This document shows positions 14,398-21,645 of a DNA stretch of 21,645 nucleotides, piece by piece. Source of the stretch: JACRBK01 sp964427955. Its GTDB lineage: Bacteria > Chloroflexota > Anaerolineae > Aggregatilineales > Aggregatilineaceae. Numbering within the stretch: the stretch's first letter is position 1; every line of letters begins with the position of its first letter. The notes under the pieces are model-generated. The model was given only the letters and a program-made list of their open reading frames with translations, made no database searches and was not told where the DNA came from. The position numbers and the translations under genes are program-made. The DNA lies in NCBI GenBank assembly GCA_964427955.1, contig CAYRWY010000041.1, positions 1 through 21,645 of the forward strand. The letters are read 5' to 3'.

Positions 14398-15171
14398 TTA
14401 TTCCTCAGATAGCTTAAAATCCGCCGTATTCAGGTTGTGCAGCACGCCCTGGCTGTCGTGCGTCAAAAATTCCTGGGTATAGTGCCCCAGCGTGACCTGC
14501 TGGGCCCGGTTGTGAATACCCTGGGCGATCCACTGATTACGCCATTCTTCGGATCGCTCGAACCAACTGTGATCGCGCGCAGCATGGGCGGCGCGGATTT
14601 CGTCGTCGGTGGGGCAGTGGTAGCGGTTGCGATGCACCACCGCGTCCAGCGGCAGGCGGGGACGTGGGGCGGGCTGCTCATCCGGGTAGCCCAGACAGAC
14701 CATCCCCGCCGGGAAGACGTACTGCGGCGTCCCCAGCACTTTTTGTGTATCGACCGAGATCACCGTCCCGACGTAGACCGTGCCCAACCCCAGGCTTTCC
14801 GCCGCGATCACGAGGTTGTGCAGGGCGATGACCGCGTCCCAGAAGGCGATCAGCAGGTTGGTGATGTGGTTGAAGTAAAACGGGGCGTCGTTGAGTTCGA
14901 CCCAGCGTTTGAAGCGGAACTCGTCCACCAGCGACACGACGATCATGGGGGCGGTCGAGACGAACGATTCCGGCTCACCCTCGTCGTCCAGCGCGAGCTT
15001 GATGGCCGGATCATCGACCACGACCAGCGAATAGTGCTGCAAGCCGCCCGCTGTCGCCGCGCGCGTGGCCGCGTGCAGCAGCGTGTCCACGGTTTCGGGC
15101 GCGATGGGCTGATCCTTGAACTTGCGAATCGAGCGGTGATTCATCAAACAGTCGATCACGGGATTGGACAT
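14398..15171 (-). CDS. Nitroreductase-family FMN-dependent oxidoreductase
   Basis: The 257-residue protein has the nitroreductase fold: 'HRSIRKFKDQPI' at the N-terminus binds the FMN phosphate. 'AALHNLVIAAESLGLGTVYVG'-type core helices (here beginning 'VIALHNLVIAAESLGLG') and the C-terminal 'CLGYPDE' followed by 'PRPRLPLDAVVHRNRY' are like the NfsA/FRP group. These enzymes use NAD(P)H to reduce nitroaromatics, quinones or flavins. The C-terminal 60 residues are longer than the minimal fold, as in NfsA-type members. It is the last gene of a leftward cluster, 34 bases after the methyltransferase stop. GAGGAG (15183-15188) is 11 bases from ATG 15171, slightly far. The physiological substrate is unknown. 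Confidence 0.9.
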   Translation of the reverse strand: MSNPVIDCLMNHRSIRKFKDQPIAPETVDTLLHAATRAATAGGLQHYSLVVVDDPAIKLALDDEGEPESFVSTAPMIVVSLVDEFRFKRWVELNDAPFYFNHITNLLIAFWDAVIALHNLVIAAESLGLGTVYVGTVISVDTQKVLGTPQYVFPAGMVCLGYPDEQPAPRPRLPLDAVVHRNRYHCPTDDEIRAAHAARDHSWFERSEEWRNQWIAQGIHNRAQQVTLGHYTQEFLTHDSQGVLHNLNTADFKLSEE

Positions 15172-15205
15172 CAGGTCAAACTCTCCTCGGACAACAAGAA
15201 AATAT

Positions 15206-15940
15206 TCACGGGCGGCGCTGGCGCATGACCTCGAAACCGATCACCGCCGCGGCGGTCGCCGTGCCTAACGACGGGGCGAAGTCCCGCCCGTAGGGGATCG
15301 CCAGCCGCAGATCCGCGCTTTCGAGAAACGAGCGGGTGATGCCGCGCTTTTCGCCGCCGATCACCATGAACAGCGGGACGGTCAGATCGGCGTCGTACAG
15401 TGGGATCGCCTTGTCCAGCGTGGCACAGGCGATCCGCAGCCCGCGCCCCTTGAAGAAGTCCGCGGCGTCGCGGGCCGTTTCGGCGATGGCCGTCGGGATG
15501 CGTTCGGTGGCACCCGCCGAGGCTCGTGCGACCACGCTGGCCGCCGACAGCCAGTTGCGGGGCCGGACGATCAGCCCATCCGCCCCGGCGGCATACAGCG
15601 CGCGTACCGCCTGCCCGAAGTTGAACGGGTCCTCCACGCCGTCGATCATGACCACGAACGGCGCCGGGCGATCCACTCCGATCTGCGCCAGATCGGCAAA
15701 CTGGCGCGGTCCGGCCAGCGCGACGACGCCGCCGTGCGTGCTGCCGCCTGCGTGTTGGTCGATCACCGCCGTCTCGACGCGCTGCAAGGGGATGCTGGCC
15801 GCCTTGGCCTGATTTTCCAGCCAGGCTGCTTCGCTGTCCCACTTGTCGCGGCGGATATAGATGGCGTGCAGCGCGCGGCTGCCGGATTGCAGCGCCGCCT
15901 GTACCGAGACAAAGCCTTCGAGCACGACGGGATCGGTCAT
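15206..15940 (-). CDS. TrmH/SpoU-family RNA 2'-O-methyltransferase with divergent motif 3
   Basis: The 244-residue protein is a SPOUT enzyme that should methylate a ribose 2'-OH in rRNA or tRNA with SAM. Motif 1 is 'DGVEDPFNFGQAVRALYAAG' with its conserved Asn and Arg. Motif 2 is 'VIGGEKRGI'. Motif 3, normally containing 'SLNVS', reads 'SLGTATAAAVIGFE', so the conserved Asn is Gly. The N-terminal 80 residues resemble the substrate-binding domain of RlmB ('LEGFVSVQAAL'). RlmB-like specificity for 23S rRNA is possible but not certain. ATG 15940 overlaps the previous gene's stop by four bases and has GGAGG just upstream, so translation is probably coupled. Confidence 0.85.
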   Translation of the reverse strand: MTDPVVLEGFVSVQAALQSGSRALHAIYIRRDKWDSEAAWLENQAKAASIPLQRVETAVIDQHAGGSTHGGVVALAGPRQFADLAQIGVDRPAPFVVMIDGVEDPFNFGQAVRALYAAGADGLIVRPRNWLSAASVVARASAGATERIPTAIAETARDAADFFKGRGLRIACATLDKAIPLYDADLTVPLFMVIGGEKRGITRSFLESADLRLAIPYGRDFAPSLGTATAAAVIGFEVMRQRRP

Positions 15941-16677
15941 ACGTCCTCCGGGGTGGATTCCCACTCGAAAAAGCCGCGCGTCTGGATGGTGCGATCCGCG
16001 ATCAGCCCGGCCAGCGCGATCCGGTCGGTGATGTCCGCCGCGCTGTAAAAGTCCCGCGCCAGCCGTCCCAACTCCGGATCGAGTTCGCCCGCCGCCGCCA
16101 GCAGATCTTTGTCGCGCGGGATGGGGCGGTTAGCGGCCAGGAAAGCGTAGCGCAGCAGCTCGTGCACGGCACTGCTGAGGATCATGACGGCGCTCGGCGG
16201 ATCGGAGGCGGCCATATCCAGCCCATCTTCGACCTGTGCGCCGATCATGTAGCGCATCATGCGCAGCGTATCGGGGGCCGGATCGGGCGGCCTGGGCAGC
16301 CATTCCCGCGCCTGGGCGCGCACCTGTTCCACTGCCGGATCGCGATCCAGGATCACGGTCCCGGTCGCCAGCATGTGGGCGGTGATGGGACGCCCTTCGC
16401 GCCCTTCTTCCGCGAAGTAGCGGGCGATCTGGCTGGGCGGGTTGACGAAAATCTCCGCCGGGACGCCGTTGAACCACCGCTGCACGCGCTGGCGCTGCGG
16501 GCGAGCGTGGATCACGTACATATCCAGGTCGCTGGTCGGGCCAGGATTGCCGCGCAGGATCGTGCCGCTGGCGACGATGCCCAGCACGTCGAAGCGGCTC
16601 AGGATGAACTCGACAGCGGCGTGCAGGGCCGTGGCATACGGCTCGGCCAGCGGCGGGAAGTGAAGATCAGAGGTCAT
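15937..16677 (-). CDS. Nucleotidyltransferase-fold protein (pol beta superfamily)
   Basis: The 246-residue protein carries the nucleotidyltransferase signature: Ser37-Gly38 in 'VASGTILRG' and Asp50/Asp52 in 'SDLDMYVI'. Glu75 in 'VPAEIFVNP' is a likely third metal-binding acid. Residues 130-240 are helical and may bind the substrate, as in other stand-alone enzymes of this fold. Members transfer a nucleotide to proteins, RNA or small molecules; the target here is unknown. It is not the short MNT antitoxin type, which is about 100 residues, and no HEPN partner is adjacent. It overlaps the HIT gene by 11 bases at its start and the methyltransferase gene by 4 bases at its end. Confidence 0.8.
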   Translation of the reverse strand: MTSDLHFPPLAEPYATALHAAVEFILSRFDVLGIVASGTILRGNPGPTSDLDMYVIHARPQRQRVQRWFNGVPAEIFVNPPSQIARYFAEEGREGRPITAHMLATGTVILDRDPAVEQVRAQAREWLPRPPDPAPDTLRMMRYMIGAQVEDGLDMAASDPPSAVMILSSAVHELLRYAFLAANRPIPRDKDLLAAAGELDPELGRLARDFYSAADITDRIALAGLIADRTIQTRGFFEWESTPEDV

Positions 16678-17191
16678 CGGGCAAATTGTCCATTTCGTGG
16701 CAGATACGCTGCGCCAGGGCGCGCATGTCGTCCGGCGGAAGGTCGAGAATACCGCCGGAATGCTCCCACATCAACGCCTGAAACTGCTGATCGCGGTACG
16801 GCACGCCGGGCGGCAGGGGCGCGATGTGCCAGTGGACGTGGCGGTTGCCCTGCTGGCTGCCCAGCGACAGCACGTACAGGCGCTCGGTGGGCACGCTGCG
16901 GCGGACGGCCTCGCCCACGCGGTAGATCACGCGCTGGAGGGCGAGGTACTCGTCCGGTGTAAAACTGCCCGTCACGTGTTCCAGGTGACGGCGCGGCGCG
17001 ACCAGGGTATAGCCCAGCAGCGTCGGATACTTATTGAGGAACACGAACGCGACCTCATCCTCATAGATGATGTGATCGAGATCGTAGGCGGGGTTGCGCG
17101 CGATCATCTCGCAGATGAAACACGGTCCCGTCTGGCTGCGCTCCGTATAGGCCTGCACCATCGTTTTGCTGACTGGCTTGCGAGGGTACAT
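16667..17191 (-). CDS. HIT-family nucleotide hydrolase/transferase
   Basis: The 174-residue protein has the histidine-triad motif 'HVHWHIAPLP' (His118, His120, His122; the middle His is the nucleophile). The N-terminal 'GPCFIC' (Cys24, Cys27) is the usual zinc pair of this family. HIT proteins cleave or transfer nucleotides from phosphoramidates, dinucleoside polyphosphates or sugar nucleotides. Residues after the triad (about 50) extend beyond the minimal HINT length and resemble the Ap4A phosphorylase-like group. ATG 17191 has AGGAGG upstream at a tight four bases. The gene heads a four-gene overlapping leftward cluster, so it is likely cotranscribed with the nucleotidyltransferase. Confidence 0.92.
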   Translation of the reverse strand: MYPRKPVSKTMVQAYTERSQTGPCFICEMIARNPAYDLDHIIYEDEVAFVFLNKYPTLLGYTLVAPRRHLEHVTGSFTPDEYLALQRVIYRVGEAVRRSVPTERLYVLSLGSQQGNRHVHWHIAPLPPGVPYRDQQFQALMWEHSGGILDLPPDDMRALAQRICHEMDNLPDDL

Positions 17192-17295
17192 GATGCCTCC
17201 TGCGTTCTTTACACTTTCTGGCGATTGTTCCCCTCCTGCACCATGTTCAAGGGCGGGGAGGCATTGAACACCGGGATTTTTGAGGAACAATTTTC

Positions 17296-17304
17296 ATTTT
17301 ATCA
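17296..17304 (-). promoter_or_regulatory. Possible extended -10 promoter for the HIT cluster
   Basis: Read leftward, the sequence is TGATAAAAT, identical to the nine-base extended -10 in front of rimO. It lies about 105 bases before the HIT start; no good -35 is visible. Confidence 0.3.
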
Positions 17305-17309
17305 AAGCC

Positions 17310-17333
17310 GGGCGCGGCAAGCAGCGCCCCTAC
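17310..17333. repeat. Short inverted repeat ending in GCCCCTAC
   Basis: GGGCGC (17310-17315) and GCGCCC (17324-17329) pair across an eight-base loop. The element runs into CCTAC, the half-site shared with the palindrome at 6537-6566. Confidence 0.55.
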
Positions 17334-17357
17334 CAGAAACGCTTCCGCCGTGCCACT

Positions 17358-17400
17358 CCCCCTCGCCACCGGGTGGAGAGGGGGTCGGGGGTGAGGTAAA
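17358..17400. repeat. Dispersed hairpin repeat, copy 3
   Basis: CCCCCTCGCCACC, GGGTGGAGAGGGGG and the trailing TCGGGGGTGAGGTAAA match copy 1 closely. The 72 bases from 17329 to 17400 align with 6561-6632. Confidence 0.75.
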
Positions 17401-17439
17401 TTTCAGCGTATGCCAACAGTTTTCCCTTAAAATTCGGGA

Positions 17440-17459
17440 GGGTAGGGCAAGCCCTACCC
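17440..17459. repeat. GGGTAGGGC inverted repeat
   Basis: GGGTAGGGC (17440-17448) and GCCCTACCC (17451-17459) flank AA. It lies 28 bases after the GH3 stop and shares its GTAGGG/CCCTAC arms with the palindrome at 6537-6566. Confidence 0.75.
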
Positions 17460-17487
17460 CTACGAAAAAACCTGGATCAACTTGTAC

Positions 17488-19794
17488 TTAGGCCCGGATC
17501 GTAAACTGGCCCCCGGTCACGTTGGCGGGCTGCGCGTCGGCTTTCAGATGGGGCTGCTGACCGCCCACCCACACCTTGAAGTCGCCGGGTTCCAACACCC
17601 ACTGGCCTTGCTCGTCGGCAAACGACAACTGCTCAGGGCGGAGCGTGAACTCCACGGTGCGCTTTTCGCCCGGCTCCAGGCGAATCCGCGTGAAGCCTTG
17701 CAGTTGAAGCTGCGGTACCGGCAGCGACGCCTCGACGTCCTGCACGTAGAGCTGCACGACGTCGTCGCCCGCCCGCGGCCCGGTGTTTTCGACCTCCACC
17801 TGCACGGCGACCGGCTCTCCGGATGGCACCTCTTCCGGCGTGATGTGCAGATTCCGGTAGGCAAAGCTGGTGTAGCTCAGGCCGAACCCAAAGGCATACA
17901 GCGGATCGCCGGTGAAGTACCGGTAGGTGCGGTTCTCCATGCTGTACTCTTCGAAAGCAGGCAGGTCCGAGCGCGAGCGGTAGAAGGTGACGGGCAGACG
18001 CCCACCCGGATTGTACTGGCCAAAGAGAGCGTTAGCCACGGCGGTCCCGCCCGCCTGGCCCGGATACCAGGCCTCCAGAATGGCGGGGACATTTTCCTCC
18101 GCCCAGTTGACGGAGACCATGCTGCCGTTCAGCAGCACCAGGATCATCGGCGTGCCCGTATCGTAGATCGCCTGGAGCAGATCCTGCTGGATCGGCGGCA
18201 GGTCGAGCGAGTTACGGTCGCCCAGGCTGGTCACCCCGCGCGGATTCCCTTCCTGCTGGCCGGCTTCGCCTTCCAACTGCTGCGAAAGCCCCATCACCAT
18301 AATAGCCACCTGCGATTTTTTAGCCGCCTCGACGGCTTCGGCAAAACCATCGTCGGAGCCGCCCACGATCTGGCAGCCCCGGGCGAAGTTCACTTCGACG
18401 TCCGGCAGCACCTCCGCGCGAATGCCCTCCAGGACGGACACCGGCGAGGCGGGCGTGCCCATGTAATTGCCCAACAGCACCTGGGTCTCGTCGGCGTTGG
18501 GACCGATCACCGCGATGGCCTTGAGCGTCGTTTTGTCGAGCGGCAGGAAGCCATCCTGGTTCTTGAGCAGGACCAGCGACTGCTGGGCGACTTCCAACGC
18601 CAGGGCGCGGTGTTCCGCTGAATCGACGACGCTGGCGGGAATCTGCGTGTAGGGCACACGCTCCGGCGGGTCGAACATCCCCAACCGGAAGCGCGCCATG
18701 AACAGGCGTTTGACCGCCCGGTTGATGTCGTCTTCGGACAACAGCCCGTGCTCCGCCGCCTCTCTCAACCCTCCGAAATCACAGGGGATATTGTAGGTGC
18801 CGCAGCATTCCAGGTCGCAGCCGGTCTTGACCGCCAGTGCGGCGGCCTCCGCCTCGCTTTTCACCAGCCGGTGGTTTTCGTAGATGTCGGAAATGGCCCC
18901 GCAGTCCGAGACGACGTACCCTTCGAAGCCCCACTCCTCGCGCAGAATCTTCTGGAGCAGCGTCGGGCTGGCACAGCACGCCTCGCCGTTGACGCGGTTG
19001 TAGGCTCCCATGATGGAGTAAGCCTGGCCTTCCACGATGCACGCCCTGAAGGCGGGCAGGTAGGTCATTCGCAGATCGCGCTGGGAGACTACGGCGTCGA
19101 AGTAATGGCGGCTTTTCTCTGGGCCGCTGTGCACGGCAAAATGCTTCGGAGTCGCCACCGTTTTCAGGTAATTGGGATCGTCCCCTTGCAGCCCCTGGAC
19201 GAAACGAACCCCCAGCCGGGCGGTCAGGTACGGGTCTTCGCCGTAGGTCTCCTGACCACGCCCCCAGCGCGGATCGCGGAAAATGTTGATATTGGGACTC
19301 CAGAAGGTGAGTCCGGTATACAGGTCGCGTATCCCATCCCGCTCGGCCTCGTGATGTTTGGCGCGCCCCTCATCCGAGATCGTCTCGGCCACCTGCTGGA
19401 TCAAGTCGGCATTCCAGGTGCTGGCCATCCCGATGGCCTGCGGAAAAACGGTCGCCAGGCCCGCCCGCCCGACGCCGTGCAGCGCTTCGTTCCACCAGTT
19501 GTACTGGGGCACGCCCAGGCGGTCGATGGCCGGGGCATTGCTCCCCAACTGCGCGACCTTCTCTTCGAGGGTCAGGCGTTGGACCAGGTCCTCGACGCGC
19601 GCGTCAAGGGGAAACGTGGGGTCCGGATAGATTGGGGGCGGAAAGGTGGGGGTCGGTGTACCGGACGGCTGCGATCCGCGGACGGTCGAGGAATCCTGGC
19701 CGCAGCCCTGGAAGACCAGGCCGGTGCCGACGACCAGGCCCGCCAGTAGAAACTGCCGGCGGGTGACTTTGTCGCGAGTGCGCTGTCTTTTCAT
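17488..19794 (-). CDS. GH3 glycosidase (beta-xylosidase/beta-glucosidase type) exported as a Tat lipoprotein
   Basis: The 768-residue protein begins with a Tat signal: 'TRRQFLLAG' (Arg12-Arg13), a hydrophobic stretch and a possible lipidation cysteine at 31 in 'LVFQGCGQ'. A Pro/Thr-rich linker follows (residues 45-62). The GH3 catalytic domain carries 'DPRWGRGQETYGEDPYL', 'KHFAVHSGPEKSR' and the nucleophile Asp297 in 'GYVVSDCGAI'. The second domain has the likely acid/base Glu region ('QQLEGEAGQQEG' before 'DRNSLDLP'), and a C-terminal fibronectin-III-like domain ends the protein. 'SDCGAI' is typical of the beta-xylosidase/arabinofuranosidase branch. It should release terminal sugars from plant-type oligosaccharides outside the membrane. 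AGGAG (19801-19805) precedes ATG 19794. No transporter or regulator for sugars is adjacent. Confidence 0.93.
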   Translation of the reverse strand: MKRQRTRDKVTRRQFLLAGLVVGTGLVFQGCGQDSSTVRGSQPSGTPTPTFPPPIYPDPTFPLDARVEDLVQRLTLEEKVAQLGSNAPAIDRLGVPQYNWWNEALHGVGRAGLATVFPQAIGMASTWNADLIQQVAETISDEGRAKHHEAERDGIRDLYTGLTFWSPNINIFRDPRWGRGQETYGEDPYLTARLGVRFVQGLQGDDPNYLKTVATPKHFAVHSGPEKSRHYFDAVVSQRDLRMTYLPAFRACIVEGQAYSIMGAYNRVNGEACCASPTLLQKILREEWGFEGYVVSDCGAISDIYENHRLVKSEAEAAALAVKTGCDLECCGTYNIPCDFGGLREAAEHGLLSEDDINRAVKRLFMARFRLGMFDPPERVPYTQIPASVVDSAEHRALALEVAQQSLVLLKNQDGFLPLDKTTLKAIAVIGPNADETQVLLGNYMGTPASPVSVLEGIRAEVLPDVEVNFARGCQIVGGSDDGFAEAVEAAKKSQVAIMVMGLSQQLEGEAGQQEGNPRGVTSLGDRNSLDLPPIQQDLLQAIYDTGTPMILVLLNGSMVSVNWAEENVPAILEAWYPGQAGGTAVANALFGQYNPGGRLPVTFYRSRSDLPAFEEYSMENRTYRYFTGDPLYAFGFGLSYTSFAYRNLHITPEEVPSGEPVAVQVEVENTGPRAGDDVVQLYVQDVEASLPVPQLQLQGFTRIRLEPGEKRTVEFTLRPEQLSFADEQGQWVLEPGDFKVWVGGQQPHLKADAQPANVTGGQFTIRA

Positions 19795-19825
19795 AAATTA
19801 CTCCTGTATAAAATGGTGGGGCAGA

Positions 19826-20437
19826 TCAACCGGCAGGCAGCTTAGGCGCTCCGGGAGGATGGCCGTCGTTCCACTCACGCCGCAGCAGGGCATACAGCAG
19901 CATATCGTACACCTGCCCATCGCGCATCAAAAATTCGCGGAAAAGACCCTCGCGCTGGAAGCCCAGCTTTTTGTACAGCCGCATGGCCGGGACATTGTAG
20001 GCAAAAACCGTCAATTGGACGCGGCGCAGATTCAGCTCGCCAAAGGCAAAGTTGAGCAGCAGCCGCAGCGCGTCGCTGCCGATCCCCTTGCCCCGCATGG
20101 CCGGATCGCCGATCCCGATGGACACCCACCCGATGCCCTGCGACCACACGATCCCGTCGAGTTCGATATAGCCGACCATCTTATCGCTGCCGAGCGGGCG
20201 GATGGCAAAAATGAATGCCGTGGGCGACTTTTGCTTGCTCTCGATGGCGTCGGCGATCTGCCGCTCAGTTTTGGGATGGGCTGCTTCGGCATCGAACAGG
20301 CGCATGAATTCCGCGTCTTGATACCACCCGGTCAAGACCGGCAGATCACGCGGCTCAAAAGCGGTGAGGCGGACTTTTTCACCTACGAACAGCTTGGCGA
20401 CCACAGGAGCTCTTTCTACACAATCAGCGGCGCTCAT
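19826..20437 (-). CDS. RimJ/RimL-type GNAT N-acetyltransferase
   Basis: The 203-residue protein has the N-terminal 'VRLTAFEPRDLPVLTGWYQD' of RimJ/RimL-like acetyltransferases and motif A 'IGIGDPAMRGKGIGSDALRL' with an intact RGKGIG acetyl-CoA loop. It also has 'AYNVPAMRLYKKLGFQREGL', the conserved Asn/Tyr motif B region. Substrates in this group include protein N-termini, antibiotics and polyamines; none can be assigned. The start is uncertain: ATG 20437 overlaps the dead gene upstream and has a poor ribosome site, while a GTG at 20404 would remove 11 residues lacking family similarity. The GH3 gene follows 31 bases downstream on the same strand. Confidence 0.88.
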   Translation of the reverse strand: MSAADCVERAPVVAKLFVGEKVRLTAFEPRDLPVLTGWYQDAEFMRLFDAEAAHPKTERQIADAIESKQKSPTAFIFAIRPLGSDKMVGYIELDGIVWSQGIGWVSIGIGDPAMRGKGIGSDALRLLLNFAFGELNLRRVQLTVFAYNVPAMRLYKKLGFQREGLFREFLMRDGQVYDMLLYALLRREWNDGHPPGAPKLPAG

Positions 20438-20916
20438 CAGCTTTGGACGCGAAGGCCGATAAAACGGCGGCAGAGTCGAGGGTGGCTCCGTACATGACCG
20501 GCCACGTGTACGCTTTCGAATATTTTTGAAGGGTCTGGCGATCTTCGTCGTCGGTGATTTTTGAGGATGCCCCTGGAAAATCCACCGCAGATCGTCGCAA
20601 GCACACCCCCACCGCCGAACAGCCCGGCGACGGGGATGTAGGGTAGCTGCCGCTGCTCAAGTTCTGTGACGAAAGCCGGACAGCTAAACGCATCGTAGCT
20701 GTTTTTGGCGAAGATCAGCGCCCCTTCCGTCGGAATGCCATAGAATTGTACCGCATGTCCGGTGGTATCGGGCGACCAGCCCGCCCAAGTCCCGGTAGGC
20801 GGTGATGAACGCGCTCAGCGCCGGGACCATCTGCCTGATTCTGCGGTAGTGGATGTGGCGCGCCGGGACTCGTGGGCGCACGAGTTGATCACGTCCACGA
20901 CCAGCAGCGCGCTCAA
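20424..20916 (-). pseudogene. Decayed isochorismatase-like cysteine hydrolase gene
   Basis: No single frame is open, yet four stretches in successive frames read like one protein of the isochorismatase-like family, in the right order. They are 'LSALLVVDVINSCAHES' (from 20916), 'IRQMVPALSAFITAYRDLGG' (from about 20843), 'IPTEGALIFAKNSYDAF' through 'VLATICGGFSRG' (about 20760-20565), and 'ITDDEDRQTLQKYS' to 'VMYGATLDSAAVLSAF' (about 20555-20424). At least three frame breaks and apparent internal deletions separate them. The position where the catalytic cysteine is expected reads Gly ('LFGGGGVLAT'). The start region abuts the glycerol kinase stop and the end overlaps the GNAT start. It is almost certainly non-functional unless several sequencing errors coincide. 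Confidence 0.8.
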
Positions 20917-20924
20917 CCTCGTTT

Positions 20925-21645
20925 TCAGGCTCCGGTTTCCCAGCCTTTGGCCCGCTCGACCGCCCGCTGCCACCCGGCGATCAGGGTGCTGCGCTCGGAT
21001 TCGGACATGCGCGGCTCGAAGGTGCGCTCGATGGTCCACTGCGCGGCCAGGGTGTCGGCATCCGGCCAGAATCCGGCGGCCAGCCCGGCCAGGTACGCCG
21101 CTCCCAACGCGGTCGTTTCGGTGATGGCCGGACGTTGGACCGGCACGCCGAGCACATCCGCCTGGATCTGCATCAGCAGGTCGTTACGGGCCGCGCCGCC
21201 GTCCACGCGCAGGGCGCTGAGCGTGATCCCGGAATCGTGGTGCATGGCGTCCAGCACGTCTTTCGATTGCAGGGCGATGGCGTTCAGCGTGGCGCGGGCG
21301 ATGTGCGCACGCGTGGTGCCCCGCGTCAGCCCGACCAGCGTGCCGCGGGCGTAGGCATCCCAGTGCGGCGCGCCCAGCCCGACGAAGGCCGGGACGAAGT
21401 ACACGCCCTCGGCGCTCTCGACACTGTTGGCCAGCGGCTCGATCTCCCCGGCGTTTTGGATGATCTGTAAGCCGTCGCGGAGCCACTGCACCGCCGCCCC
21501 GGTGATGAAGACGCTGCCTTCCAGGGCGTAGACGACTTTTTGCCCGCTGAGCTGCCAGGCCAGCGTCGTCAGCAGGCCCGATTGGGAGGCGACGCCCGCC
21601 GCGCCGGTGTTCATCAGCACGAAGCTGCCGGTGCCATAGGTATTT
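20925..21645 (-). CDS. glpK: Glycerol kinase, C-terminal part (5' end outside the window)
   Basis: The visible 239 residues are the C-terminal half of a FGGY-family kinase. They begin with 'NTYGTGSFVLMNTG' and continue with 'GVYFVPAFVGLGAPHWDAYA', 'LRVDGGAARNDLLMQIQAD' and 'TETTALGAAYLAGLAAGFW', all close to glycerol kinase. The enzyme makes sn-glycerol 3-phosphate from glycerol and ATP in the cytoplasm, feeding lipid synthesis or glycolysis. The start lies beyond base 21645. The stop is TGA at 20925-20927, nine bases before the decayed gene, so transcription probably ran on into it. No glycerol transporter or GlpD is visible within the window. Confidence 0.95.
   Translation of the reverse strand, partial: NTYGTGSFVLMNTGAAGVASQSGLLTTLAWQLSGQKVVYALEGSVFITGAAVQWLRDGLQIIQNAGEIEPLANSVESAEGVYFVPAFVGLGAPHWDAYARGTLVGLTRGTTRAHIARATLNAIALQSKDVLDAMHHDSGITLSALRVDGGAARNDLLMQIQADVLGVPVQRPAITETTALGAAYLAGLAAGFWPDADTLAAQWTIERTFEPRMSESERSTLIAGWQRAVERAKGWETGA

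Larger units (their letters stand above)
17192..17487. other. Repeat-filled gap between HIT and GH3 genes
   Basis: Nearly 300 bases with no plausible gene. It holds a candidate promoter for the HIT cluster, a GGGCGC/GCGCCC inverted repeat (17310-17329), copy 3 of the dispersed hairpin repeat and a GGGTAGGGC inverted repeat. These resemble elements in the 6425-6644 gap. Confidence 0.6.

Noticed and set aside
15937..17191. The nucleotidyltransferase as an MNT/HEPN toxin-antitoxin pair
   Set aside because: The protein is 246 residues, far longer than MNT antitoxins, and neither neighbour is a HEPN protein.
17482..18621. A plus-strand open frame opposite the GH3 gene
   Set aside because: The GH3 gene on the minus strand has a complete set of catalytic motifs and a signal peptide; the antisense translation has none.

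Overview
The window is GC-rich, densely packed bacterial chromosome. Gene content suggests an environmental Chloroflexota (Anaerolineae-like) bacterium: a GT-C/YfhO-like membrane protein with an extracytoplasmic tail, an M29 aminopeptidase, a Tat lipoprotein GH3 glycosidase, many GNAT and SGNH proteins, and families of GTAGGGGC/GCCCCTAC and 'CCCCCTC..GAGGGGG' intergenic repeats. This assignment is inferred from gene style; no rRNA or other decisive marker is present. No tRNA, rRNA, CRISPR array, transposase or prophage gene was seen.

Layout. 1-6419 reads rightward: the tail of a polytopic membrane protein, a membrane-anchored TPR protein, a kinase-fold protein that has lost a key aspartate, an M29 aminopeptidase, a small [4Fe-4S]-type cysteine-motif protein and a tandem dual-specificity phosphatase. 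6420-6643 is a repeat-filled gap bounded by 16-base direct repeats. 6644-8538 is leftward: an SGNH hydrolase and a monoacylglycerol-lipase-like hydrolase, separated by a double hairpin. 8688-12136 is rightward: rimO, a membrane-anchored endonuclease/exonuclease/phosphatase protein and a tandem GNAT. A leftward TlpA/ResA-like thioredoxin (12145-12726) converges on the GNAT. A divergent promoter region then leads rightward to an 82-residue eight-ligand zinc-finger protein and an O-methyltransferase.

13965-21645 is entirely leftward: a cold-shock protein with a strong own promoter and long leader; a tightly overlapping cluster (HIT protein, nucleotidyltransferase, TrmH/SpoU methyltransferase, nitroreductase); a second repeat-filled gap; a GH3 glycosidase; a RimJ/RimL-type GNAT; a decayed isochorismatase-family gene; and the C-terminal half of glycerol kinase running off the window.

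Functionally this is mostly housekeeping and general metabolism: RNA modification (rimO, TrmH-like), nucleotide and redox chemistry, lipid and glycerol use (monoacylglycerol lipase, glycerol kinase) and carbohydrate hydrolysis. No clear defence or mobile system was found. The most unusual items are the FeS-motif/tandem-phosphatase pair, the stand-alone PHD/FYVE-spaced zinc finger, the kinase-fold protein lacking its metal aspartate, the decayed cysteine hydrolase, and the repeat families at gene ends.
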